Assembly: GCA_016124975.1 (NCBI GenBank)
Contig: WGMP01000014.1
Span: 1-64,000, forward strand
Length of the DNA: 64,000 bases
DNA from: Phycisphaera sp.
Lineage (GTDB): Bacteria > Planctomycetota > Phycisphaerae > Phycisphaerales > SM1A02
Reading direction: 5' to 3'
Shown here: one piece after another, positions 34,161-42,873 of the stretch
How positions within the stretch are numbered: the stretch's first letter is position 1
How the letters are laid out: every line of letters starts with the position of its first letter
Position numbers and translations under genes: made by a program
The notes under the pieces: generated by a model
Told to the model about the DNA's origin: nothing
What the model saw: the letters and a program-made list of their open reading frames with translations, nothing else
Database searches by the model: none

Positions 34161-35485
34161 ACCACATGCAGACGAACGAAGCAAGGGTCTCGCGCGCACG
34201 GATCGCGGCGATCACGCTCGGCGCGGCGCTTTCCGCGACCCTTCTCGCGACGGCGGTCTCGTGCGGCGGCCCCGCCGCGCCGCCGATGCGGCCGAGCGAG
34301 ATCTCCGTGCGCACGGCGGTCGCAGAGGCGCGCACGCTTCGCCGCTCGAAGACCTTTCCAGGCGTCACGGCGTCGGTGCGGCCGGTCGAACTGAGCGCGC
34401 GCGTCCAGGGCTTCCTTGCGGCGCAGCATGTGAAGGACGGCGAGCGCGTCGCGGCGGGCACGCTCGTCTACTCGATCGACCCGCGGCCCTACGAGGTCGC
34501 GCTCGATGCAGCGAACGCAGAACACGGCCGCGCGCAGGCGCAGGTCGCGTCGGCGGAGGCCGCCGTCGCGCAGGCCGAGGCGCAGCTGGCGCAGGCCGAG
34601 GCGCAGGTGTCGGGTGCGCGCGCCGGCCGCGATCTCGCGGCGCGCGATGTCGACCGCAACAGGCCGCTTGTCGAGAGCGGCGCGATCTCGCGGCAGGCGT
34701 TCGACCAGTACGAGTCGCGCCTCGCAGAGGCGGAGTCGCAACTTGCGACCGCAGAGGCCGCCGTGCGCACCGCAGCCGCGCAGCGCGACCGCGCGAAGAG
34801 CGACACCGTGGTCGCAGAGGCCGCGGTTGCGTCGGCCGTCGCGCAGCGCGAGAACGCCGAGCTCAATCTCTCGTACTGCGCCGTCGCGGCGCCGATGGAC
34901 GGCCTTCTCGGAAAGTCGCTCGTGTCGGAAGGGCAGATGGTGGGACCGGGCTACACGGTCGCGCTGAACACGCTCGTCCAGACCGACCCGATGTGGGTCC
35001 AGTTCAGCCCGAGCGCGACCGAGTGGCCCGCGCTCGCCGCGCTTCTGGCGCAGGGTGCCGTCGAGGCGACGGTCGCCTATGGCGGCAATGCGTCGATCTC
35101 TGCGAAGGGAAGCATCGTGTTCGCGGCGAACGCGGTCGATCCGTCGACCTCGACCATCATGATGCGCGCGGAGTTTCCGAACCCCGCTGGCACCTTCCGC
35201 GCGGGCACCTACGCGCTCGTCACGGTCGACCTCGGCGAACTCAAGGCACCCGCTGTGCTCGTGCCTGTCGAGGCGCTCGTGCCGCAGGAATCGGAGTTCT
35301 TCGTGTGGCGCGTGAAGTCCGACGCGACGGTCGAGCGCGTCAAGGTCGAGGTCGCGGTGCGCGACGAGGGCTTCGTGGGGATCGTCGGCGGAGTCGCAGC
35401 GGGCGACCGCATCGTGACGGCGGGCGTGCAGAAGCTCTCCGTCGGGTCGAAGGTCGTCGAGGCGCCCGCGCGCAGCGGGAACTAA
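34157..35485 (+). CDS. RND efflux periplasmic adaptor lipoprotein
   Basis: A 442-residue membrane-fusion protein. A signal segment ends in AVSC (Cys36, probably lipidated). The lipoyl/barrel-sandwich halves flank a long Ala/Glu/Gln coiled-coil hairpin (AQVASAEAAVAQAEAQLAQA and on), and the segments PVELSARVQGFLAAQHVKDG and AAPMDGLLGKSLVSEGQMVG are classic. It bridges the inner-membrane pump and the outer-membrane channel. The ATG at 34157 overlaps the upstream stop, and the pump gene starts nine bases after its end. Confidence 0.9.
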   Translation: MNHMQTNEARVSRARIAAITLGAALSATLLATAVSCGGPAAPPMRPSEISVRTAVAEARTLRRSKTFPGVTASVRPVELSARVQGFLAAQHVKDGERVAAGTLVYSIDPRPYEVALDAANAEHGRAQAQVASAEAAVAQAEAQLAQAEAQVSGARAGRDLAARDVDRNRPLVESGAISRQAFDQYESRLAEAESQLATAEAAVRTAAAQRDRAKSDTVVAEAAVASAVAQRENAELNLSYCAVAAPMDGLLGKSLVSEGQMVGPGYTVALNTLVQTDPMWVQFSPSATEWPALAALLAQGAVEATVAYGGNASISAKGSIVFAANAVDPSTSTIMMRAEFPNPAGTFRAGTYALVTVDLGELKAPAVLVPVEALVPQESEFFVWRVKSDATVERVKVEVAVRDEGFVGIVGGVAAGDRIVTAGVQKLSVGSKVVEAPARSGN

Positions 35486-35494
35486 GGAGCGCGC

Positions 35495-38400
35495 ATGTCG
35501 GGCGGGTCACTCTCGCGGTTCTTCATCTCGCGGCCGATCTTCGCGACGGTCATTGCGCTGATCACGCTCCTCGCGGGCGTGGCCACGATGCTCACGCTGC
35601 CGATCGCGCAGTTCCCCACGATCGCGCCTCCCACGGTGCAGGTGTCGGCGATCTACAACGGCGCCGACGCGGAGACCGTCGCGCAGGCCGTGACGCTGCC
35701 GCTCGAGAAGCAGATCAACGGCGTGCAGGGCATGCTGTACATGAGCTCGAACTCGACGAACACGGGCCAGAGCATCATCACCGTGACCTTCGAGGTGGGC
35801 TACGACCTGAACATCGCGGCGGTCGACGTGCAGAACCGCGCGCAGCAGGCCTTCGCGCAGCTGCCGCCCGAGGTGCAGCAGCTCGGCGTCACCGTCACCA
35901 AGCAGTCGACGAACATGACGCTCGTCGCGACGCTGCGCTCGCCCGACGGCGCCTACGACACGCGCGCGCTCACGAACCTCGCGGACATCTCGATCGTGCC
36001 CGCGCTCCAGCGCCTCGAGGGCGTCGGACAGGTGACGATCTTCGGCCTCGAGGAGTACGCGATGCGCGTCTGGCTCGACCCTCCGAAGCTCGCGGCGCTC
36101 GGGATCTCGAGCGCGGAGGTCGCGCAGGCCGTGCAGCGGCAGAACAAGCAGGCCGCGATCGGCTCGCTCGGCGCGCAGCCGAGCGCGGGGGCTCCCGCCT
36201 TCACGGTGAGCCTCGTCACGAAGGGGCGCCTCACGAGCGTCGAGGAGTTCGAGGACATCGTGGTGCGCGCGGGCGAGGACGGCGCGATCGTGCGGATCCG
36301 CGACCTCGGCCGCGTCGAGATCGGGTCGTATCTCTACTCGAGCACCTCGCACTTCAACGGCAAGGGCGCCGCGCTGATCGGTGTCTACCAGCTGCCCGAC
36401 GCGAACGCGTTCGCGGTCGCGCAGTCGGTGCGCGAGGAGCTCGACCGCCTCGCGCCGCTCCTGCCGCCGGGCGTCACGCACGAGGTCGCCTTCGACACCA
36501 CGCTCTTCGTCTCCGCGTCGCTCGAGGAGCTCGTCCACACGCTCGTCGAGGCTGCGATCCTCGTCCTCCTCGTCATCTTCATCTTCCTGCAGGACTGGCG
36601 CGCCACGCTCATCCCGATGATCGCGATCCCCGTGTCGATCGTGGGCACCTTCGCGGCGATGGCGGTGTTTGGCTTCTCGATCAACACGCTCACGCTCCTC
36701 GGCCTCGTGCTTGCGATCGGCCTCGTCGTCGACGACTCGATCATCGTCGTCGAGAACGTGCACCACCAGCTCGAGCAGGGGGCGACAGACCTCAAGGACG
36801 CGGCCGGCAAGGCGATGGACCAGGTCACGGGGCCGATCATCGCGACGAGCCTCGTGCTTCTCGCGGTGTTCATTCCCGCGGCGCTGATGCCGGGAATCAC
36901 GGGGCAGCTCTACAACCAGTTCGCGCTGACGATCGCGTTCTCGATCGCGCTCTCGTCTGTGAACTCGCTCACGCTGTCGCCCGCGCTCTGCGCCATCTTC
37001 CTGAAGCCTGGCGCGCATCAGACGCGCTTCAAGCCGTTCGTCGTCTTCAACCGCGTCTTCGACGCGTTCCGCGAGCGCTACGGCAGCGTCGTCCACTGGT
37101 CGGGCAAGCACTGGTACGCCGTCGCGGCGGCGTTCGTCGTCGCCGTCGGCGCGATCGGCCTTCTTCTCGCGCGCACGCCGACGGCGTTCATCCCGAACGA
37201 GGACCAGGGCTACTACTTCGTCGCGGTGCAGCTGCCTCCGGGCGCGAGCCTGCCGCGCACGCTCGCTGTGTCGGAGGAGGCGCGCGCCATCATCGCCGCC
37301 GATCCATCGGTCGAGGACGTGCTCCAGATCGAGGGCTTCAACTTCCTCACGGGCACGCAGCAGACGAACTCCGCGTTCCTCATCGCGATCCTCAAGCCGT
37401 GGAGCGAGCGCGACCCGATCACCGAGAACGCGCGCGCCATCATCGTGCGCGCGTTCCCGAAGCTCGTCGCGATTCCCGAGGGCAGCGTGTTCCCCGTACC
37501 GCCGCCGCCGATCCAGGGGCTCGGCACGGTCGGCGGCTGGCAGCTGCAGCTCCAGGACACGAAGGGCGGCAGCTTCACCGACTTCGCTGTGGTCGCGCGC
37601 GCGTTCATGGAGGAGGCGGGGAAGCGGCCCGAGCTTTCGGGCCTCAACTCGCCGTTCACGGACTCCGTGCCCGTCGCGCGCCTCGCGATCGACCGCTCGA
37701 AGGCCGAGCTCGTCGGCGTCTCGATGAGCGACATCTTCTCCGCGCTCGGGCAGTCGCTCGGCCAGTCGTTCGTGAACAACTTCAACCTCTACGGCCAGGT
37801 CTACAACGTGATGATCCAGGCCGAGGCGGGCGCGCGCCTCGACCCCGTCGACATCGAGGCGATCCATGTGCGCAACCGCGACGGGAAGATGGTGCCGATG
37901 TCGGCGCTCGCGAGCGTCACGATCGGCGTCGCGCCCGACAACGCCACGCACTACAACGGCTTCAACACCATCCAGGTGAACGGAAACGCAGGCGCGGGCT
38001 ACAGCTCGGGCGACGCGATCGCGGCGGTCGCCGAGGTGGCGGCCGCCACGCTTCCCGAGGGCTTCACCTACGAGTGGACGGGCACGACCTACCAGGAGAT
38101 CGAGTCGGGCGGATACGCGCCGCTCATCTTCGGACTCGCGCTTCTTGCGGTGTTCCTGCTGCTTTCCGCGCAGTACGAGTCGTGGGCGCTGCCCTTCAAT
38201 GTGCTGCTCTCGGTCGCGTTCGCGGTGCTCGGCGCGCTCGTCGCGATCCGCCTCATGGGCCGCTCGCTCGATGTCTATGCGCAGATCGGGCTCGTGATGC
38301 TCGTCGGCCTCGCGGCGAAGAACGCGATCATGATCACGGAGTTCGCGGCGGAGCGGTACTACGCGGGCGAGTCGGTGCTCGACGCCGCGGTGAACGCGTC

Positions 38401-38653
38401 GAAGCTTCGCCTACGGCCGATCCTGATGACGAGCTTCTCGTTCATCCTCGGCATCCTGCCGCTTGCGATCGCGACGGGCGCGGGCGCGCAGAGCCGCCAG
38501 TCGATCGGCATCGTGGTGCTTGGCGGCATGCTCGGCGCGGTCGTCGTCGACCAGATCGTGGTGCCCACGCTCTTCGTGATGATCATGGGCCTGCGGGAGA
38601 AGCTCTTCGGCCGCCCGAAGCGCGCGCCCGCCGCGCCCGCGTCGGCGCACTGA
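35495..38653 (+). CDS. RND multidrug efflux permease (HAE1/AcrB type)
   Basis: A 1052-residue inner-membrane proton-drug antiporter with the normal HAE1 length. FFISRPIFATVIALITLLAG starts TM1. The proton-relay acidic pair is Asp413-Asp414 in GLVVDDSIIVVENV, and the partner Lys942 lies in GLAAKNAIMI. FTDSVPVARLAIDRSKAEL and the YxEWTGxxYQE-like segment of the porter domain are present. AAGGAG five bases upstream supports the start. Together with the two upstream genes it makes a complete tripartite efflux pump. No regulator gene is adjacent. Confidence 0.93.
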   Translation: MSGGSLSRFFISRPIFATVIALITLLAGVATMLTLPIAQFPTIAPPTVQVSAIYNGADAETVAQAVTLPLEKQINGVQGMLYMSSNSTNTGQSIITVTFEVGYDLNIAAVDVQNRAQQAFAQLPPEVQQLGVTVTKQSTNMTLVATLRSPDGAYDTRALTNLADISIVPALQRLEGVGQVTIFGLEEYAMRVWLDPPKLAALGISSAEVAQAVQRQNKQAAIGSLGAQPSAGAPAFTVSLVTKGRLTSVEEFEDIVVRAGEDGAIVRIRDLGRVEIGSYLYSSTSHFNGKGAALIGVYQLPDANAFAVAQSVREELDRLAPLLPPGVTHEVAFDTTLFVSASLEELVHTLVEAAILVLLVIFIFLQDWRATLIPMIAIPVSIVGTFAAMAVFGFSINTLTLLGLVLAIGLVVDDSIIVVENVHHQLEQGATDLKDAAGKAMDQVTGPIIATSLVLLAVFIPAALMPGITGQLYNQFALTIAFSIALSSVNSLTLSPALCAIFLKPGAHQTRFKPFVVFNRVFDAFRERYGSVVHWSGKHWYAVAAAFVVAVGAIGLLLARTPTAFIPNEDQGYYFVAVQLPPGASLPRTLAVSEEARAIIAADPSVEDVLQIEGFNFLTGTQQTNSAFLIAILKPWSERDPITENARAIIVRAFPKLVAIPEGSVFPVPPPPIQGLGTVGGWQLQLQDTKGGSFTDFAVVARAFMEEAGKRPELSGLNSPFTDSVPVARLAIDRSKAELVGVSMSDIFSALGQSLGQSFVNNFNLYGQVYNVMIQAEAGARLDPVDIEAIHVRNRDGKMVPMSALASVTIGVAPDNATHYNGFNTIQVNGNAGAGYSSGDAIAAVAEVAAATLPEGFTYEWTGTTYQEIESGGYAPLIFGLALLAVFLLLSAQYESWALPFNVLLSVAFAVLGALVAIRLMGRSLDVYAQIGLVMLVGLAAKNAIMITEFAAERYYAGESVLDAAVNASKLRLRPILMTSFSFILGILPLAIATGAGAQSRQSIGIVVLGGMLGAVVVDQIVVPTLFVMIMGLREKLFGRPKRAPAAPASAH

Positions 38654-38738
38654 AGTTCGGAATTCGCCTTCGTGCGAGGCGCGTCCGCGCGCGCCGCGCT
38701 GTATCTTGGCCGCTCTCGCACAACCACAGGAGAACCCG

Positions 38739-40034
38739 ATGCGCGACCAGACCCGCCGTGACTTCCTCGCCACCACCGCAGCGATCGGCGCAGCAGGACT
38801 CGTTGCCCCGCTCGGGTTCGCGGGCTGGCGCCAGGACGCCGCCCGGTCCGCCGCGAAGGTCCGCGTCGGCCTCGTCGGCTGCGGCGGCCGCGGCTCTGGC
38901 GCCGCGAACGACACGCTGACGGCGAACCCGAACGTCGAGCTCGTCGCCATGTGCGACATCGACCTCGAGAAGGCCCGCGGCGTGCGCGACGCGCTCAAGG
39001 AAGCGCACTCCGAGCGCGCCAATGTGCCCGACGACCGCATTTTCGGCGGCCTCGACGGCTACCAGAAGCTGCTCGCGCTGGCCGACGTCGACCTCGTGAT
39101 CCTGGCGACCGCGCCGGGCTTCCGCCCCGTGCACATCGCGGCCGCCGTTGCGGCGAAGAAGCACATCTTCGCCGAGAAGCCCGTGTGCGTCGATGTCGCG
39201 GGCTACCACGCGTGCTGCGCCGCGCACGACCAGGCCGCGAAGCAGGGAACCGCCATCGTGACGGGCACGCAGTACCGCCGCCAGACGAGCTTCATCGAGG
39301 GAATCAAGCGGATCCGCGAAGGCATGATCGGCGAGGTCGTCGGCATGACGGCGCGCTACTGCTCGAACGGCATCTGGTACCGCGACCGCAAGCCCGGCAT
39401 GAGCGATATGGAGTACCAGATCTGGAACTGGATGCACTTCATCTGGCTCTCCGGCGACCAGATCACCGAGCAGGCCGTGCACAACATCGATGTGATCCAC
39501 TGGGTGATGGGCGGCCCGCCCGTGCGCGCCTTCGCGTCGGGCAGCCGCTGGAACCGCCCTGCGGACAGCGAGATGTGGGATTCGATGTCGGTCGACTTCG
39601 AGTTCGCGGGCGGGAAGATCTGTTCGTTCGACGCGCGCCACTGGTCGAACTCCGACAACCAGTTCGACAATGTGGTCTATGGCTCGAAGGGCATCGCGTA
39701 CCTGCGCGCGTTCGACGGCGGCAGCACGATCACAGACCGCGATGGCAAGGAGCTGTGGACGACGAAGGGCTCGATCGGTGCGGCGTATCGCCAGGAGCAC
39801 AAGGAGCTCGTCGAGTCGATCGTCGCGGGAACGCCGATCGTCGAGCTGCGGCAGACCGCCGAGAGCTCGCTGATGGCCGTGATGGGCCGAGAGGCCGCGT
39901 ACTCGGGGCAGACCGCGACCTGGGACTTCATGACGAAGCAGTCGAAGCTCGACCTGATGCCGAAGGTGGTCGCGATTCCGGGCGACGCGCCCACGCCGTT
40001 CGTGCGAAAGCCCGGCGAGTATCGGCTGCAGTGA
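38739..40034 (+). CDS. Tat-exported Gfo/Idh/MocA family oxidoreductase
   Basis: A 431-residue protein with a twin-arginine signal (TRRDFLATTAAIGAAGLVAP) followed by the NAD(P)-binding domain (VGLVGCGGRGSG, HIFAEKPVCVD) and the alpha/beta domain (QAVHNIDVIHWVMGGPPVRA). Family members oxidise or rearrange sugars and inositols with bound NAD(P). Exported versions with tightly bound cofactor are common in Planctomycetes. AGGAG with a six-base spacer fixes the start at 38739. It follows the efflux pump by 85 bp but is unlikely to share its function. Confidence 0.88.
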   Translation: MRDQTRRDFLATTAAIGAAGLVAPLGFAGWRQDAARSAAKVRVGLVGCGGRGSGAANDTLTANPNVELVAMCDIDLEKARGVRDALKEAHSERANVPDDRIFGGLDGYQKLLALADVDLVILATAPGFRPVHIAAAVAAKKHIFAEKPVCVDVAGYHACCAAHDQAAKQGTAIVTGTQYRRQTSFIEGIKRIREGMIGEVVGMTARYCSNGIWYRDRKPGMSDMEYQIWNWMHFIWLSGDQITEQAVHNIDVIHWVMGGPPVRAFASGSRWNRPADSEMWDSMSVDFEFAGGKICSFDARHWSNSDNQFDNVVYGSKGIAYLRAFDGGSTITDRDGKELWTTKGSIGAAYRQEHKELVESIVAGTPIVELRQTAESSLMAVMGREAAYSGQTATWDFMTKQSKLDLMPKVVAIPGDAPTPFVRKPGEYRLQ

Positions 40035-40095
40035 CGGCGCGGCGGGGGACTGCCTCGGACGCCACGACTGCGAGCTTGGCGCACGCGGCGTTCGC

Positions 40096-40512
40096 GGCCG
40101 CCACTACCCCCTGCTGCGCAGGGGGATAGTGCCACACGGCACGCCAGCCTTCTCCAGCGTCGTCCGCTCCGACTTCGCTGCGCTCCGTCGTCGTCGGTGC
40201 GCAGCGTCGTCGCGCGCATGGCGTCGCCGAGTGCGGAGCGAAGCTCTCAAGTACCAGAGGGAGCCGCCGCAGTGGCGACCGCCCGAACTCGTGTGGCATC
40301 ACCTCTGGTGATGGCGGCAACGAGCGCACCGAACGCCTTCAGCCTGCAGGCTGGACGCACGCCCTTCGTGCGAGGCCGCCACTACCCCTGCTGCGCAGGG
40401 GATAGTGCCACACGATACGACTGGCGACTCCTGCGGCGGTCGCTCCGACTTCGCTGCGCTCCGTCGTCGTGGGCGCCCAAGTCGCGCCGAGCGCGGAGCG
40501 AAGCGCCTCAGC
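40096..40512. repeat. dispersed hairpin repeats, two direct copies plus a shared core (473-bp gene-free region)
   Basis: The gene-free region 40035-40507 is made of repeats. GGCCGCCACTACC, a C-rich hairpin and GATAGTGCCACAC occur at 40096-40137 and 40374-40413. The hairpin stem is CCCCCTGC/GCAGGGGG in the first and CCCCTGC/GCAGGGG in the second, one pair shorter on both arms. Each is followed by CGCTCCGACTTCGCTGCGCT (near 40165 and 40441) and a GAG(T/C)GCGGAGCGAAGC segment. Between them lies the palindromic core GCATCACCTCTGGTGATG at 40297-40314, and further hairpins at 40341-40354 (CAGCCTGCAGGCTG) and 40357-40373. The core block recurs inverted at 25640-25810. Confidence 0.85.
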
Positions 40513-41908
40513 TCCAGCTGGCGAGAAGCATCGTGAGATCGGTTCCGTCGACGACTCCGTCGCCGTCGATGTCCGTCGCGCACCCATCACACACACCCCA
40601 CGCGGCGAGGAGGATCGTGAGATCGCTCGCACCGACGACTCCGTCGCCGTCGAGGTCGGCGGGATTCGCCGCGGCCGTAAAAGTGGCACCGAGCGCGAGC
40701 GCCGCGCCTGCGCCGTCGCGCACGCGCACGGCGTCGATCGTGGCGGTTCCCGTCGTGGGCGCGGCCGAGGCGACGCGCACGGTGAACACAGCGCTCGCAC
40801 CCGCCGCGAGTTCCGCGCTCTCCGCGGGTTCGAACGACACGGCGAACGCGGCGCCCGCGGCGCGCGGCTTGATCGCAGTCGCATCGGGGCCGATGTTCGT
40901 GACGGTGAGCGTGGTCGCCAGTTCGGTGCCGGCCTCGCCCTTCAGCGATGCGCTTGCGAGCGACGCCGTCGTTCGTGCGTCGCGCGTGGCGACGGTGCCC
41001 GCGACCGCTGGGCCTGCGCCCCACACTGTGGCATAGTCGTTGGCGTCGCCGCGCAGGTGCGTGTCGAAGAACTCGAGGAGCAGCGCGCGCGTCTTCGCCA
41101 GCTGTTCCGCGCGCGAGATCGATCCCGAGTCGCACGCGATGATCGCATTGTCGATGAATCCGCAGTGCGAGCCGCCCGTGATCGAGACGAACTGCCGAGG
41201 CGCGTCGCACGCCGCGTACTGGTTCTGCGTGGTCGACGGCGCCACGATCGAGTCCTGCGAGCCGACGATGAAGCGCGCGGGGCGCTGCACATTGCCCGCA
41301 GCGGCCGCCGCAGACGGGTTTGTCTCGGCCGCCGCGAGCGTGGCCATGCACTTGACGCGCGCGTCGGCCGCCGCCGCGAGCGCCGCGGCGCCGCCTCCCA
41401 TCGAGTGGCCCGACACCGCGAACGCGTTCTGGTCGACGGCGTTCGCGAGCCAGCTCGACTTCGCCGCATCCTGCTGCTCGAGCCAGGTGAGGCAGTGGCG
41501 GATGTCGAGCGCGAAGTTCGCGTGGTTCGGGAAGAGTCCGCCCTCGCTCGTCGTCGCGATCACGATGTAGCCGTGGCTCGCGAGATGATCCATCGTCGAG
41601 TCGTAGAGATCGACCGCGCTGAGGAAGCCGTGGCCGAAGCTGATGGCGGGCGCAGGGCCCGCCGCCGATGCAAACGGCGCATTCGCGGCGGAGGATGTCG
41701 CGGGATAGCGGATCTGCGCCGAGAAGGTCGAGCCGCTTGGCCGCGACACCGTGACGGTGCGCTGCGAGACGGGGAATGGCCCGGGCTGCGAGTTGTCTGC
41801 GAAGGCGAGCGAGGCGCAGAGGCCCGCAGCACACGAGGAGAGGGCAAGGGCAGCGGCGAGGTACGGAGTGCGCGCGGCGGCTTCCCGGTCGAGTCGAGTG
41901 CGGCTCAT
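40508..41908 (-). CDS. secreted PETase/cutinase-like alpha/beta hydrolase with C-terminal dockerin
   Basis: A 466-residue exported hydrolase. The signal peptide (AAALALSSCAAGLCASLAFA) is followed by a catalytic domain (about 41-290) resembling polyesterase-lipase-cutinase enzymes. Visible are the opening QRTVTVSRPSGSTFSAQIRY, oxyanion region FGHGFLSA, nucleophile elbow GHSMGGG with Ser169, Asp219 in SQDSIVAPS and His248 in GGSHCGF, the same order and spacing style as PETase-type enzymes. A beta-sandwich linker (about 310-410) precedes a dockerin pair (ADLDGDGVVGASDL and TDIDGDGVVDGTDL) joined by CDGC. It probably cleaves esters of lipids or polyesters such as cutin outside the cell; the true substrate is unknown. 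No ribosome binding site is obvious for the ATG at 41908. Confidence 0.82.
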   Translation of the reverse strand: MSRTRLDREAAARTPYLAAALALSSCAAGLCASLAFADNSQPGPFPVSQRTVTVSRPSGSTFSAQIRYPATSSAANAPFASAAGPAPAISFGHGFLSAVDLYDSTMDHLASHGYIVIATTSEGGLFPNHANFALDIRHCLTWLEQQDAAKSSWLANAVDQNAFAVSGHSMGGGAAALAAAADARVKCMATLAAAETNPSAAAAAGNVQRPARFIVGSQDSIVAPSTTQNQYAACDAPRQFVSITGGSHCGFIDNAIIACDSGSISRAEQLAKTRALLLEFFDTHLRGDANDYATVWGAGPAVAGTVATRDARTTASLASASLKGEAGTELATTLTVTNIGPDATAIKPRAAGAAFAVSFEPAESAELAAGASAVFTVRVASAAPTTGTATIDAVRVRDGAGAALALGATFTAAANPADLDGDGVVGASDLTILLAAWGVCDGCATDIDGDGVVDGTDLTMLLASWS

Positions 41909-41976
41909 GGGACGAGTATCGCACGCGCCGCCCGTCGGATGCGGCGCGAACCGTGGAATGATCTGCGAAACGCTGT

Positions 41977-42012
41977 GTGGGCGGGGTCGACACATCGATC
42001 AACCCCGCCCAC
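41977..42012 (-). terminator. hairpin after a PEP-CTERM gene
   Basis: An 11-bp stem GTGGGCGGGGT / ACCCCGCCCAC with a 14-base loop lies 26 bases beyond the stop of the minus-strand gene ending at 42038. No U-tract follows. Confidence 0.55.
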
Positions 42013-42037
42013 GGCGCTGGGAGCGTTCCGCGAGATT

Positions 42038-42643
42038 TCAGCGACGACGCCTGCTCCGCCCGAGAACAGCCGCGAAGAGCGGCGCGGCGAGCGTCGCGGG
42101 TCCGGGCAGCGTGGAGGTCACCTTGTCGGAGCCTCCGTCCTCGAAGCCACGGAAGCGCGCCACGAACCCGACGCCTGTGGATTCATCGAAGAAGTCGTGT
42201 GCGCCGAGACCTGCGAGGATTTCCGCGTCGCCGCCGACCGAGAAGCCGAAGCTCCAGGTCGAGCCGACCGCGAGCCCGACGAGGGGCGAGCCGCCGCCGA
42301 GCCAGTCGCCCCCCAGCGCCGCGCCATAGTCGAACACGCCGAAAGGAGCGGCGCTTGCGCTGAAGATGGCGGACCAGCCCGCTTGCGCGCCGTCGTACTC
42401 GACCTTCACATCGGGGGCGACATTGAAGACGAATCCCGTCAGATAGCCGCCGTTCGCGACGGGCGATGTGTTCATCAGCGTGACCGTCAGCGAGCCTGCG
42501 TTGCCGCCGAGGTAGGTCCACTCCATAGAACCCGTGAAGGCGCCGAGGCCCTCGAGGCCTGGATCGCTCACGAACGAGATCGTCGATGCGTGCGCCGAAG
42601 TCGCGGCGACAAGCACCGCCGCTGCCATGGACAAATGCTTCAT
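42038..42643 (-). CDS. PEP-CTERM-like exported protein
   Basis: A 201-residue exported protein with a signal peptide (LSMAAAVLVAATSAHAS). The domain contains GSLTVTLMNTSPVANGGYLT, GFVFNVAPDVKVEY and FVARFRGFEDGGSDKV, features I associate with a recurrent PEP-CTERM protein type in marine Planctomycetes and Verrucomicrobia. The tail has PGPAT, a hydrophobic stretch and SRRRR. GGGAGAG is placed well before the ATG at 42643. It is divergent from the sialidase gene. No enzymatic function is expected. Confidence 0.82.
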   Translation of the reverse strand: MKHLSMAAAVLVAATSAHASTISFVSDPGLEGLGAFTGSMEWTYLGGNAGSLTVTLMNTSPVANGGYLTGFVFNVAPDVKVEYDGAQAGWSAIFSASAAPFGVFDYGAALGGDWLGGGSPLVGLAVGSTWSFGFSVGGDAEILAGLGAHDFFDESTGVGFVARFRGFEDGGSDKVTSTLPGPATLAAPLFAAVLGRSRRRR

Positions 42644-42873
42644 GTTTCTCTCCCTCACTCGCTTCCGAAGGTGCACCCGAGCCGGTGCATGCGTGCGGCG
42701 ACGCAGCCTCTCCGCGCCGCTCGCCCGCATGGATTGCCTCGACCGTAGGGCGTGCGGCTCGAGAGACAAGCGTGTCCGCGCGATGCGTGAGCCGATCGGG
42801 GGAATCGCGAAACTTTCCGTGCGGAGATGTGTCGCGGCCTTCTTCCCGCGCATCGTGCGACATACTGCGCGGC

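Noticed and set aside
34261-38919. A 1552-codon plus-strand frame across the RND operon, and an 814-codon minus frame at 35507-37951
   Set aside because: Both are frame shadows of the adaptor and pump genes, with low-complexity Arg-rich translations and no start signals.
40197-41036. A plus-strand 279-codon frame covering the hairpin repeats and the end of the hydrolase gene
   Set aside because: It consists of repeat sequence followed by antisense of the dockerin region; the similarity of its start to the 25.7-kb frame is due to the DNA repeat.
42586-42873. N-terminal extension of the sialidase by 96 codons
   Set aside because: It is antisense to the PEP-CTERM gene leader and lacks a signal peptide; the ATG at 42874 is followed by a normal one.
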